Below, one piece after another: positions 7,169-15,447 of a stretch of 26,009 nt of DNA. The stretch covers positions 1 through 26,009 of IMG/VR virus record IMGVR_UViG_3300040856_003394. The stretch is one strand, 5' to 3'. The notes under the pieces were generated by a model. The model made no database searches, had not been told where the DNA came from, and saw only the letters and a list, made by a program, of their open reading frames with translations. The translations under genes and the position numbers were made by a program. The DNA comes from a virus. Position 1 is the first letter of the stretch, and every line of letters starts with the position of its first letter.

Positions 7169-8152
7169 ATGGCCACAAGACAAATAAACAGTAGCACAAT
7201 AAGCACAAATAAAACGGTATTCAAAAGGCCTAACGGCAGTAATATAGACCCTAGCCTGAAGAACGGGATTAGTTCAAGCGTCGTTTACTTGTCTGAAGGT
7301 TCTAGTGTGGATTATATTAAAAAACGCCCGGTCTACCAAAGAAAAATTAATTCTTTTTTTGAAAATACTAACGATTATACCAATACTAGTATATTTTTAG
7401 GACTTTATGTGCCTTATCTTGCTAGACGAGCAGGAAATGATGTAATAGAACCAGCAAGTGGTGATAATTTTTATACAGAAAATCTTGGAACTGTTGACAC
7501 AGCCGGAACAAATCAAATTATTAAAAGTGAAAATATTGCACTTGATAATAAGTTTACATTTTTTACTGGTAGAGCCGCTAAAAAAGATGTTGAGAAAATT
7601 TTTATCAAAGATCCTATGCAGAGTAAGGCCTATCGAGCTTATACAGAAGAAGAATATAACTTTTTAACAGAAATTTATGAACCAGAATTTCAGGCTCTTT
7701 GGGAGCCAGATGCAGAACCTCCTAGCGTTTTAATGAGATATGTGGCGCCCACGGCGAATGACTGTGGTTATTGTGCGCAATATGCATGGGCTTGGTACTA
7801 TGACACAAGCTATCCTTGTGGTGATCCTGTTCCTGACGGATTTGTTTTTACTTCTGGAGGACCAGATGATTGCGGTATAAGCGCTAGCGGAGAATTGCCA
7901 TTCCCGCCATCTTTTGATGATGTTCCTCAATATATAAAAGACTTTGGGGTAGATTTTACCGGTATAGATATCAATTCTCTCAGATACATAGCGGGCGAAA
8001 CTTACGATAGCCAAAGACTGTGTGACGCATACGATCTAACTGCGCAATCAGGTCTATACGAATGGCAACCTTCTAACGGTCTAATGAGGGTTGAGGTTAC
8101 TGGTATACCGGCAGGTTATGCTTATTGTAGCGAACAATTTTACGCAATATAG
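7169..8152 (+). CDS. family A paralogue 1, fused CxxC C-terminal domain
   Basis: No known family is recognised for this 327-residue protein, but it belongs to a set repeated in this window. The N-terminus MAT...S...TVF matches the proteins at 12387 and 14448. The hallmark is IFLGLYVPYL (75-84) followed by DNFYTEN (99-105), the family's PYL and aromatic motifs. The C-terminal domain begins at CGYC (199-202) and holds C217 with DPVPDGFVF and then DDCGIS (233-238). The same arrangement is found in the separate protein at 10454. It ends TGIPAGYAYC..., also matched there. Thus this gene looks like a fusion of two modules that are split in the next pair. It is probably a virion or adhesin-type protein, which is inferred from context. 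A gap of 11 bases separates it from its partner. Confidence 0.65.
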   Translation: MATRQINSSTISTNKTVFKRPNGSNIDPSLKNGISSSVVYLSEGSSVDYIKKRPVYQRKINSFFENTNDYTNTSIFLGLYVPYLARRAGNDVIEPASGDNFYTENLGTVDTAGTNQIIKSENIALDNKFTFFTGRAAKKDVEKIFIKDPMQSKAYRAYTEEEYNFLTEIYEPEFQALWEPDAEPPSVLMRYVAPTANDCGYCAQYAWAWYYDTSYPCGDPVPDGFVFTSGGPDDCGISASGELPFPPSFDDVPQYIKDFGVDFTGIDINSLRYIAGETYDSQRLCDAYDLTAQSGLYEWQPSNGLMRVEVTGIPAGYAYCSEQFYAI

Positions 8153-8163
8153 AAAGCAATAAA

Positions 8164-9318
8164 ATGGCAAATTATTATGTAATGACAGAGGATACCTTCG
8201 ATAAGGATTGCTCCAAGCATCCTTCTGGAGAAATTATTTGTGGTAAAGAATATTTATTAAGTAAACGCTGTTCTTATAAAAGCATAGCAAATGGAGAGAT
8301 ACCTACCAATGGTCTGCTCAATAGGCAGCGGGCTGGCTACCGTCAGAAGAGAAAAGAAACCACTATAAAATTTTTGTCAAGTGATGAAAATAAATTAGTT
8401 GGCTCTTCAAGCGACGAAATAGTAAAAAAATGTAAACGTAATATTGGAGACCGTATAGGCTTTATACCATCGGGGAACAACCAGTATAGGGTACGGGCTG
8501 GATGCAGCTGCAGAGGCGGTGAGCGCGTAAACCCTGATTGTGGTGCTTTCGGACCAAATAAAAGCTGTTGTAGAAGTGGCTCCTGCGCGGTAGCAGGTAA
8601 TGGTAGCGGTGGGGCAATTACACAGTTTTACCCAAAAGGTAAATACGGACCAGCAGGAGTGTATCCAGATGGATCAATAATTAATAGTGACCGACTACGA
8701 AAGGTTAATGGTAAACTTGTGCCAACAGGACGCTACCTTCGTAAAGACTCGAGAATACATGAGTCGGGAGGTATTAGTATGGCCGACGTGCGTAACGCAG
8801 AAATGAAAGCTGTTGTAGGAAAAAACTGGGAGCGTGGGCCAAAGCAATTTGAAGTCATAGACAAAGGAACGACCGATCTTTCTATTAATGCGAATATCTC
8901 AATAAAAGCAAGATTTGCTATTAAAGATTTATCGTGGTGGATCAAATTATATGAAGGCTTGGTCGAGAGTGGAGCATCAAACACTATTTATGATAGACTA
9001 GGATTTAACTCGCCAGTATTTACAGTGCGTGGGTCTGACGGCTTTTTCTTTCAGGACAGATCATTTAATTTAGGTGTTTTAATGCAAGCTATGAATGGTG
9101 ATGATATTGATGGATTGACAAAATCGGGCTCTGATTATACTAAGTTTGAGGGTAACAATCAGGCTTCTATAACTTTCAATAAATTGGGTGGCGTCAGTAT
9201 ACAATACAACATATCTGGCCTTCAACTGAAAACTGACAAAGGCTTTAGTGTTGAGGCAGGATTAGGGGCTTTGCAAGATGTTATGGATTTTACAGGCATG
9301 GTACGCATAGAAAATTAA
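8164..9318 (+). CDS. B partner of A1, Cys-rich and Gly-rich protein
   Basis: This 384-residue protein has no recognised family. An N-terminal half contains many Cys residues (including C109-SC, and a CC pair near 137-138) in Gly/Ser/Asn-rich sequence. It is followed by a basic segment and a C-terminal half that alternates hydrophobic and polar residues (ISIKARFAIKDLSWWIKLYEG, later GGVSIQYNISGLQLK), suggesting beta-rich folding. No signal peptide is seen. It sits between an A-family gene and the S1 protease, the same order as A-B-subtilase downstream. It is probably a structural or fibre-like protein, by inference. Confidence 0.6.
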   Translation: MANYYVMTEDTFDKDCSKHPSGEIICGKEYLLSKRCSYKSIANGEIPTNGLLNRQRAGYRQKRKETTIKFLSSDENKLVGSSSDEIVKKCKRNIGDRIGFIPSGNNQYRVRAGCSCRGGERVNPDCGAFGPNKSCCRSGSCAVAGNGSGGAITQFYPKGKYGPAGVYPDGSIINSDRLRKVNGKLVPTGRYLRKDSRIHESGGISMADVRNAEMKAVVGKNWERGPKQFEVIDKGTTDLSINANISIKARFAIKDLSWWIKLYEGLVESGASNTIYDRLGFNSPVFTVRGSDGFFFQDRSFNLGVLMQAMNGDDIDGLTKSGSDYTKFEGNNQASITFNKLGGVSIQYNISGLQLKTDKGFSVEAGLGALQDVMDFTGMVRIEN

Positions 9319-9322
9319 GACA

Positions 9323-10063
9323 ATGAGATATTTATTGATACTATTGTCATTAGTATCTTTGTGTAATGCAGGAACCATAGACCCACAAGCTAAAGACTCT
9401 GAACATTTAGCATACGGCAATAAGCATGGATGTGTTTTAAAAATTGTGGGCAAAGTGAGAGATACGGAGAACACTTTTTTAAAAGGCTCTTGTGTTGTAA
9501 TAGATAAATACTGGGCATTAACGGCAGCTCATGTAGTGTATAACTCTACCAACGAGGCTATACTTTATAAGGATGAAGCGTATCCTGCAGCACAGGTTAT
9601 TATTCACGAAAAATTTAAATACAAACCAACAGACTGTTATGATATAGCATTAGTACGGCTGTCTAAACCTTTAGTACTAGATTTTTATCCTGGATTATAT
9701 ACAAAACAAGATGAAAAAGGTAAAATATGTAGTATAGCCGGTTATGGTGCAACAGGAACCTTTAGAACTGGTTATATATCTGGTAGTGGCGACTACAAAA
9801 AAAGAGCCGGATCTAATATTGTAGATGATATAATAGATAATAATTTAGTTTGTAGTGTTCATAAAGGTGTTAAGACAACATTAGAGTTTTTAATAGCTCC
9901 TGGAGATAGTGGCGGGGGACTATTCATTGATAAAAAGTTAGCTGGAATTAGCTCCTGCGTAATGGCTACTGATGGTAAGTCTGATTCAGATTATGGTGAT
10001 GAAGCTATTTTTACTAGTATCGGTGTAAACTATAAATGGATAGCGAAAAATATAGATAAGTAA
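9323..10063 (+). CDS. secreted chymotrypsin-like serine protease (S1)
   Basis: This 246-residue protein has all parts of an active trypsin-fold protease. The catalytic His is in LTAAH (66-70, H70), Asp in DIAL (107-110, D107) and Ser in GDSGGG (194-199, S196). The first 17 residues (MRYLLILLSLVSLCNAG) form a clear signal peptide with a likely cleavage after NA. The residue that lines the specificity pocket six before the Ser is Leu190, not the Asp of trypsin, so cleavage after Lys/Arg is not predicted. The disulfide normally next to the His is absent (AAHV). It is separated by 4 bases from the B gene before it and by 11 from the A gene after it, so it belongs to the same transcript. S1 proteases are uncommon in phages; host contamination is unlikely given the context. 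Confidence 0.88.
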   Translation: MRYLLILLSLVSLCNAGTIDPQAKDSEHLAYGNKHGCVLKIVGKVRDTENTFLKGSCVVIDKYWALTAAHVVYNSTNEAILYKDEAYPAAQVIIHEKFKYKPTDCYDIALVRLSKPLVLDFYPGLYTKQDEKGKICSIAGYGATGTFRTGYISGSGDYKKRAGSNIVDDIIDNNLVCSVHKGVKTTLEFLIAPGDSGGGLFIDKKLAGISSCVMATDGKSDSDYGDEAIFTSIGVNYKWIAKNIDK

Positions 10064-10074
10064 AAGGTCTTTCT

Positions 10075-10461
10075 ATGTCAGTGTATAAAATACAATTTGA
10101 TCAAAAAACAAATAATAGAGTAAAAATTAGTAAGAATATAAAGCCTTCTATTATGTATACGCAAGATAATATTGGCTCTAAAGTTGTAGTTGGGCTAGAT
10201 GTAAAAAATGTTTCATCTTTTAATAGCGAGCTGGGAACAAACATTATTGAAAAACCTGTGACACATTCTCAGCCGCCAGAAGCATATCATGGACATTTTG
10301 TAGAAACATTACCATTAACTAATTCTTGCGTTTTAAGTAATTTTTATGTACCTTATTTGATGATTAGCTCTTATGATTTTGGCAGTATATTGAGTTCTAC
10401 TGATACCTTCTACCAAAAGAAAAACTATAGCACAAGGGGTGACGGAGTTTATTATGCTTAG
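10075..10461 (+). CDS. family A paralogue 2, short form (128 residues)
   Basis: This short A-family protein carries only the N-terminal module. DNIGSKVVVGLDVK (31-44) matches DYEIGSKVAETQDVK in the protein at 21445, and NFYVPYL (89-95) matches its YYYPYL. Both proteins are exactly 128 residues and have the PYL motif at 93-95. An aromatic DTFYQ (110-114) corresponds to the E-x-YYT motif of longer members. The gene end overlaps the start of the next gene by 8 bases. The function is unknown; a small subunit of a virion complex is inferred. Confidence 0.6.
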   Translation: MSVYKIQFDQKTNNRVKISKNIKPSIMYTQDNIGSKVVVGLDVKNVSSFNSELGTNIIEKPVTHSQPPEAYHGHFVETLPLTNSCVLSNFYVPYLMISSYDFGSILSSTDTFYQKKNYSTRGDGVYYA

Positions 10462-11266
10462 TCATAAATTATCAAAAGAACAGATCTTAGATATACAAAA
10501 CGCTAGAAAATCTAGCAATGAGACTCTGGGCTTTACGACAAATCCTCCCCCAAAAGGACCAGTCAATCCTTTTAAGAGAGCGCAACAATATATACGTAAG
10601 GTAAAAAACAAAACCTATAGGGAGTTATTACACAGGATACTTAAGGGATTTGAGAAAGATCCAGGTGGTTTCGAAAATTTGCCAGAAAATTGGTGGGATA
10701 TAAGAAGTAAATTAATAGATGGCACTTTTGAACTTTGTGCAGACTTAGGTTGCTGCAATATTGCTGAATGTGGCCCTCCGATGCAAATTCCAGAATGCGA
10801 CACAGCAACACAAATATGTAAACTAGATGAGATTATTCCTAGAACAGATATTGGTTTTCTAGATAGTTCTATTAGGGTTAACCCAGAAAAAATAATATCA
10901 GCAATACAGCTTCCTGCTATAGTATTAAACCAGGGCACAATTCAAGGTGAAGCGTCATATAAAAAAATAGTGTCTACCAACAATGTGTGCGATGCAGGAT
11001 GCGATTTTGGTACGAGTTGGGATTGTAATGATACAAATATTCCAGAAGGATGGACATTCTACCAAAGTGATGATGAGGGTGTTTCATGCGGAATATCAAA
11101 GTTTGTGATTGTTGATACTGGTATATTGAGTAATGATTATTGTGAAAGTATAAATGAATTTGGTATACCGTTTAGTGTAGTATTTCCAGAAACCACGTCA
11201 ATAGATGCTACTGGAATAATACCGTCTGGCCAAATACGGTGTCCTGGTAGTTACTGGATAACATAA
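10454..11266 (+). CDS. C-terminal A-type module as a separate gene
   Basis: The ATG at 10454 with ACGGAG upstream is preferred to a GTG at 10439, giving 270 residues. The first 90 residues are basic and helical (KRAQQYIRKVKNK). A Cys-rich centre follows (C95, CC at 100-101, C106 with GPPM). Residues 179-270 repeat the C-terminal domain of the protein at 7169. Each has a Cys pair (C179, C183), C191 with NDTNIPEGWTF, then SCGIS (211-215), and an ending DATGIIPSGQIRC. The CxxxC-GPP part also recalls CQAIGCEQPPEA in the protein at 21828. So the two modules of A1 are here encoded by two overlapping genes. Confidence 0.6.
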   Translation: MLSHKLSKEQILDIQNARKSSNETLGFTTNPPPKGPVNPFKRAQQYIRKVKNKTYRELLHRILKGFEKDPGGFENLPENWWDIRSKLIDGTFELCADLGCCNIAECGPPMQIPECDTATQICKLDEIIPRTDIGFLDSSIRVNPEKIISAIQLPAIVLNQGTIQGEASYKKIVSTNNVCDAGCDFGTSWDCNDTNIPEGWTFYQSDDEGVSCGISKFVIVDTGILSNDYCESINEFGIPFSVVFPETTSIDATGIIPSGQIRCPGSYWIT

Positions 11267-11287
11267 AACTTAGAAAGGTTAAGAGCA

Positions 11288-12331
11288 ATGTCGTGTAGAT
11301 GGGTTTTAACTAAATATACGTCAGGTCAACCTGAGAAAACATTTGGTCCACCACCACCAGCCTTTTATAGCAATGGCGGATGCGTAGAAGAAGATGGTAG
11401 TGGATTTATACCAGCAGACGCGGAGCCAGAACGATACACGATTGTATCAATAGGTAAAAAGCGGGCTGGTGTTACAGAGGCACAAAGCAACGTTTATGGC
11501 CGTTTATTAAATAATCCTGAAGCTGCCGCAGAGATTCGTCGCAGAATAAATAATACTGTAACGACCTTTACTGCAGCTAGGGCGGTTCTTGATCCAGAAG
11601 TCGAAAAATTAATAGAACAGTATTTAAGCGATAGGCAAAATTATATAGATATTTTATCGGAACTAGGTGTTCCTCAGGGAAGATATGAACCAGACTTATC
11701 AATGCCAGATATAACAGATTATATTGGGGTAAATAAAGAATCCCAAAAAAATATAAGTATACTAAAATATGAAGGTTTTGGTGATCCAGTGCTTTTTAAC
11801 GGATTTCCAAATTGTGGATATACTGTTTATAACAGTAATGATTTTGCAGACACCAACGTGTTTTTAAGGCTATATGTTACTTTTGATCCAGGAAAATTAA
11901 TGTCTATCAAAGAAGCCTACGAGGATTATCACTTTCGTCAAATGATAAAAAGTGGGGTAGAGCTAGACAAAATTCCTCCTCTCGACTTTTCTGGTTACAG
12001 ACAATATATAGATTGGGGAGGTGGTTTTATTTTTTATAATCCATTTGTTTTTATGGTAGAGGATAAGCAATTGGTTGGTTTGAGTATAAATCAAATCAAA
12101 TCTAAAAAAAGACGGAGTAGGGCCTGGAAAATTAACATAACGACACCTTCTTACGAGTCTTTGATTGAGTCGGGGGTTTCCAGTTTGCAATTTGGCACGA
12201 TAGCTGGACAAAGTCAATTGGCAGAATGTCCTAATCCGAAAGAGCAAGATTTTATTGTGCGTCCAGACGGAATTATAACATATCTAAACTATCATTATTC
12301 AGACGGAACTAGTCAGTCAGTGCAGGAATAA
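11288..12331 (+). CDS. array protein of unknown function
   Basis: This 347-residue protein follows the split A2 pair by 21 bases. It starts with MSCRWVLTKYTSGQPEKTF and has a Pro run (GPPPPAF). A helical, charged segment (about 75-130) is followed by a C-terminal part rich in aromatic and beta-like sequence. NVFLRLYVTFDPGK resembles the FLGLYVPYL region of A1 but lacks the PYL itself, so a distant A relationship is possible but unproven. It holds the third place in its cassette, where the S1 and S8 proteases stand elsewhere, yet no protease motifs are present. Confidence 0.55.
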   Translation: MSCRWVLTKYTSGQPEKTFGPPPPAFYSNGGCVEEDGSGFIPADAEPERYTIVSIGKKRAGVTEAQSNVYGRLLNNPEAAAEIRRRINNTVTTFTAARAVLDPEVEKLIEQYLSDRQNYIDILSELGVPQGRYEPDLSMPDITDYIGVNKESQKNISILKYEGFGDPVLFNGFPNCGYTVYNSNDFADTNVFLRLYVTFDPGKLMSIKEAYEDYHFRQMIKSGVELDKIPPLDFSGYRQYIDWGGGFIFYNPFVFMVEDKQLVGLSINQIKSKKRRSRAWKINITTPSYESLIESGVSSLQFGTIAGQSQLAECPNPKEQDFIVRPDGIITYLNYHYSDGTSQSVQE

Positions 12332-12333
12332 TT

Positions 12334-12347
12334 TACACTTCGGTGTA
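12334..12347 (+). promoter_or_regulatory. C(UUCG)G tetraloop hairpin
   Basis: TACAC, TTCG, GTGTA form a perfect 5-bp hairpin with the extra-stable cUUCGg loop, 2 bases after the stop of the preceding gene. Such hairpins are common between T4 genes, where they can protect mRNA ends or act as weak terminators. There is no T-run. The downstream leader (TCAAAG at 12352-12357, CAATAGAG at 12373-12380) is shared with the A1 gene. Confidence 0.5.
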
Positions 12348-12386
12348 TCTATCAAAGATGGCAGAATAATCGCAATAGAGGTAAAA

Positions 12387-13412
12387 ATGGCAACTTACAA
12401 CATATCATCAGAAAGCTCAAACGCAACAGTATTCAACAAAAATAAAAGCGTTAGAGTTCAAACACGCATTTCAAATACTGATATTAATCGGGCTACTGAT
12501 AACGATAATCAAAATACAAATGATAATATTATCAACTCACAAAATACACCTAAAACAAATCAGTTAACAAGAACTAATGCGGCTGGCACTAACTATTCTT
12601 ATCCATTTAATACAGCAGTATCGTTCAATTTTAACATACCTTACTTAGAGAAAAATTACACAAGATATCTTAGACATTTGCCGGAGATATACTACACATT
12701 CCCACCAGCGAGTGGAGATAGTCAAGTTAAATTTTACCAAAGTAGTAGCAATTTCCAAAAAAATAAGGTCCAAAGATACAAATTTACTGGTGATGAAGGT
12801 GTGGAGATGGATTTTGTACACGATTTGGCGTTGGAGCAGTATACTAATGAGCTTGCTATTGCGCAAGGCCTGAGTATCCAAGCAAGTCAGGCGAAAGATA
12901 TAGATTTTACTGCTCAAAACGATCCAATACAGTATTATTACTACAACTCTATGAATGGCACATGCCCTAAATGCGTATTAACAGGTGGGGATTTTGGTTT
13001 ACAGTTAGGTGTATCATTTCCTGACAACGATGGGCCGGTTGACGCGAGCGGTGGCTTTCCTCTAACTGGATATTCTACCTGTGAAAGTCTTGAGGCAGAA
13101 ATAGCGGATCTGGAAGATCAGTATGCTGGAACATCGATCAGTTTTGGCTACCCTATAGAGTGGAGCGTTACTTATAAAGACGGTACAACTATTAGCGGAG
13201 ACGATTGCGCAAGTGTACCAGCAGATTACAAAGATGCCGCTGCACAAAGTTTTGGTGGGCTATCCTCAGAAGAGTGCTCGGATTTGTCCGAGCAGTATCC
13301 AAATATTAATATTATTTTTGATGTGTTTGATACAACATTAATATCGAGTACAACTAAACCGTCTGCACCTGCAGGTACGCCATGTTCAGACCTTTTCGGG
13401 AGGTACGCATAA
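12387..13412 (+). CDS. family A paralogue 3 (cassette copy 1)
   Basis: This 341-residue protein is a clear paralogue of the one at 14448. Both begin MATY-I-SE-N. They share NIPYL/RPYL (83-87 here), EIYYTFP/EFYYTFP (100-106), and a block with YYYYNSMNGTCPKC (183-196) matching YYYHRSMSGKCPQC. Further shared parts are a WSVTYKDG.T.SG..CASVP stretch (259-278) and a closing GTPCSDLF (330-337). GAGGT lies at the right distance from the ATG. No signal peptide is present. The B partner follows with no gap. The repeated Cys positions may bind metal or form disulfides. Virion location is inferred from the array, not shown. Confidence 0.65.
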   Translation: MATYNISSESSNATVFNKNKSVRVQTRISNTDINRATDNDNQNTNDNIINSQNTPKTNQLTRTNAAGTNYSYPFNTAVSFNFNIPYLEKNYTRYLRHLPEIYYTFPPASGDSQVKFYQSSSNFQKNKVQRYKFTGDEGVEMDFVHDLALEQYTNELAIAQGLSIQASQAKDIDFTAQNDPIQYYYYNSMNGTCPKCVLTGGDFGLQLGVSFPDNDGPVDASGGFPLTGYSTCESLEAEIADLEDQYAGTSISFGYPIEWSVTYKDGTTISGDDCASVPADYKDAAAQSFGGLSSEECSDLSEQYPNINIIFDVFDTTLISSTTKPSAPAGTPCSDLFGRYA

Positions 13413-14402
13413 ATGACACGTCTTTATTCTAGATCATTATTAACTGACCAATTTAAAACTTGCAAGGCAGAGACATACAAGGTAGCGTATAGTAACTGGG
13501 TGGAGGAAGATTGGTTTTCCAAAGGACAGTATGAAAACTATAAGCGCTGCGAAAATGTTAATTTGTGCAGGCTCGGCGGCCAACCAGAACAAGTTAGTTG
13601 CTTAAGCGATAGGTCGAACAACATCCCTTTCCCTTTTGTCTTCCCTAGTGAGCCGAACAAGCGACGTGATATGCGTGGCGGGATAATCGGAGGCGACAAT
13701 CGCACCTACCAAGAACGATTGAATAATTGTGCTACGAGCAAAACTGTAAGAATATGCAACGCACAAATAACTGGTTGTGATAGTTGTCCGCCCAAACTAC
13801 AAGCAAGATACGACGCCCATTTCAGAGGAGTTTTTGGTGAAATGAGCGTAAATCATGGGTGGGGATGGAGACCTGTTGGCAGTATGTATGTGCAAGGGTA
13901 TGACACTCTTATTCAACTAAGCCCTATGCTGGGCACAAACAAGCTCCTCTTCAACCGTTCGGGCGGATCGGGAAATTCTTATGCGAAACTAACAGTCACA
14001 TACACTTCTAGGAAGAACATGCAATTGGTTAGTCCAACTGCTGGCGTTCAGGCCGGTCTCTATCCGATTGATATTACAAAAATAGATCCTATAGAAACGA
14101 AACTTACTGCAACATTAAGAATGAATGCCCTTAATTTACTTATAACACAGAGCGATATAGACACAACTAAACAGCCATACGCAACGCAATTATTGCGTTG
14201 GAATGGAAGGAAATGGTCCGTACCAATCTATCAAATAACTACAGAGGGCGAGGCCCCATGGAGTAGTAGTAATTTCGACTATATCGACTGTGCCTTCTCT
14301 TTGCAGACGAGCCTTAAGCAGCCGCCGAGAGGACGGTATGGCCGACGCCGCGTCCCCGGTGATTCAGCGAGAGCGGTTGTATGGGCAGAAAGGGCGAGGT
14401 AA
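13413..14402 (+). CDS. B partner of A3; chimeric GC-rich C-terminus
   Basis: This 329-residue protein starts one base after the stop of its A partner. It is related to the protein at 15448: C-KAETYKVAYSNWVEEDWFS (17-36) matches CGENVSVAYTNYIASPWFS, LSPMLGT (168-174) matches LSPVLGT, and a late R-KWSVP matches RRWQVP. A Cys-rich segment (105-124) includes CDSC. The final 28 residues are very rich in Arg, Pro and Gly and have no match in the partner. The DNA there is 67% G+C (14341-14400, counted), against 20% in the next 60 bases. That suggests a recombination junction or a frame change near the gene end. The stop TAA overlaps the ATG of the subtilase remnant. Confidence 0.6.
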   Translation: MTRLYSRSLLTDQFKTCKAETYKVAYSNWVEEDWFSKGQYENYKRCENVNLCRLGGQPEQVSCLSDRSNNIPFPFVFPSEPNKRRDMRGGIIGGDNRTYQERLNNCATSKTVRICNAQITGCDSCPPKLQARYDAHFRGVFGEMSVNHGWGWRPVGSMYVQGYDTLIQLSPMLGTNKLLFNRSGGSGNSYAKLTVTYTSRKNMQLVSPTAGVQAGLYPIDITKIDPIETKLTATLRMNALNLLITQSDIDTTKQPYATQLLRWNGRKWSVPIYQITTEGEAPWSSSNFDYIDCAFSLQTSLKQPPRGRYGRRRVPGDSARAVVWAERAR

Positions 14403-14443
14403 TGAATAGAAAAATATCAATACTACCATATATAAAAGAGTAA
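14402..14443 (+). pseudogene. remnant of a subtilisin gene start (13 codons)
   Basis: A 13-codon frame reads MNRKISILPYIKE and then stops. The intact subtilase at 16311 begins MNRKISLLPYIRE. The DNA is almost identical for about 38 bases, with three or four differences, and then diverges. The remnant follows a B gene, as the intact protease does, so it marks a lost third gene of the duplicated cassette. It may still be translated and serve to couple the B gene to the A gene that starts 4 bases later. Confidence 0.75.
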
Positions 14444-14447
14444 TAAA

Positions 14448-15434
14448 ATGGCAACTTATAGCATTCGATCTGAAAATTTAAACTCGATAATATTTAATCA
14501 AAACAGAAAGCATGAAGTCTCTACTCAGCCTCCGTCTCAACATTTCATTACGGCCACTGAAAGCAATGAAATAGGTAGAAACGATATTCTATTTAAGAAT
14601 AGCATTAAGCCTGTTAATCAATTGAAGCCAGATAATAATTTTGTTAGTGACCAGCATTACCCAATCAATACCGCCATATGGTTTAATTATGAGAGACCTT
14701 ATTTACCTATAGAAGACCGGCGATTGACTGAGTTTTTTACCGAACCAGAATTTTATTATACATTTCCTATACCAGAAAAAAGTAACATATATTTTAGAAG
14801 CAGATACACTAAAATAAAAAGAACAAGACTGCCAGAGATTCAAGATGCTAATGAAAACTATGTTAGAAATATTGTTGCTGGATTATACCTATTAGAAAAT
14901 CCAATAATAGAGGGCATGGCAGAACAATCATTCTCCGCACAAGCAGATCCGCAGTTAACTTATTATTATCATAGATCTATGAGTGGCAAGTGCCCACAGT
15001 GTGAGATGGAGGATTTCTATATAACCGGTGGTTTTAGTATACCTAATAGCGGTGGTCCGGAGGGATACCTGGACGGCTTCCCTGTAACTGCCACTAGCTG
15101 TGCTGAATATGACTTTATGATTCAAGAGTACCAGCAAACTTATCCTGGCGGCACTGCAGATCCTATCACCTGGGATGTAACTTATGCAGATGGCAACACG
15201 GTCTCTGGCAGTGGTTGTGCAAGTGTACCACAGCCAGTGCGAGTTGCGTCTGATACCATATGGTCAACAAAAGGAGATTTTAGTGCTGCGCAATGTGCGC
15301 AACTAGCCGTTCAATATCCAACATTAAAAATACAATTTAATAACTATGATACTGAACTTGTAACAACCCCTGTTTTCCCGAGCGGAGGGCCAATTGGTAC
15401 TCCGTGTTCTGATCTGTTTGCAACCTCTAACTAG
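14448..15434 (+). CDS. family A paralogue 4 (cassette copy 2)
   Basis: This 328-residue protein is the duplicate of the one at 12387. Shared features include MATY at the start, WFNYERPYL (78-86), PEFYYTFP (100-107), QADPQ (165-169), YYYHRSMSGKCPQC (172-185), GFPVTA, a WDVTYADGNTVSG..CASVP block, and GTPCSDLF near the end. The N-terminal third is the most diverged part apart from these motifs. The start codon lies 4 bases after the subtilase remnant. Function is unknown; see the array findings. Confidence 0.65.
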   Translation: MATYSIRSENLNSIIFNQNRKHEVSTQPPSQHFITATESNEIGRNDILFKNSIKPVNQLKPDNNFVSDQHYPINTAIWFNYERPYLPIEDRRLTEFFTEPEFYYTFPIPEKSNIYFRSRYTKIKRTRLPEIQDANENYVRNIVAGLYLLENPIIEGMAEQSFSAQADPQLTYYYHRSMSGKCPQCEMEDFYITGGFSIPNSGGPEGYLDGFPVTATSCAEYDFMIQEYQQTYPGGTADPITWDVTYADGNTVSGSGCASVPQPVRVASDTIWSTKGDFSAAQCAQLAVQYPTLKIQFNNYDTELVTTPVFPSGGPIGTPCSDLFATSN

Positions 15435-15447
15435 ATAGGTATTAATT

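Noticed and set aside
10439-10461. Programmed frameshift joining the 10075 and 10454 genes
   Set aside because: No X-XXY-YYZ slippery heptamer is visible, and the 10454 ATG has its own ACGGAG ribosome-binding site, so simple translational coupling is enough.
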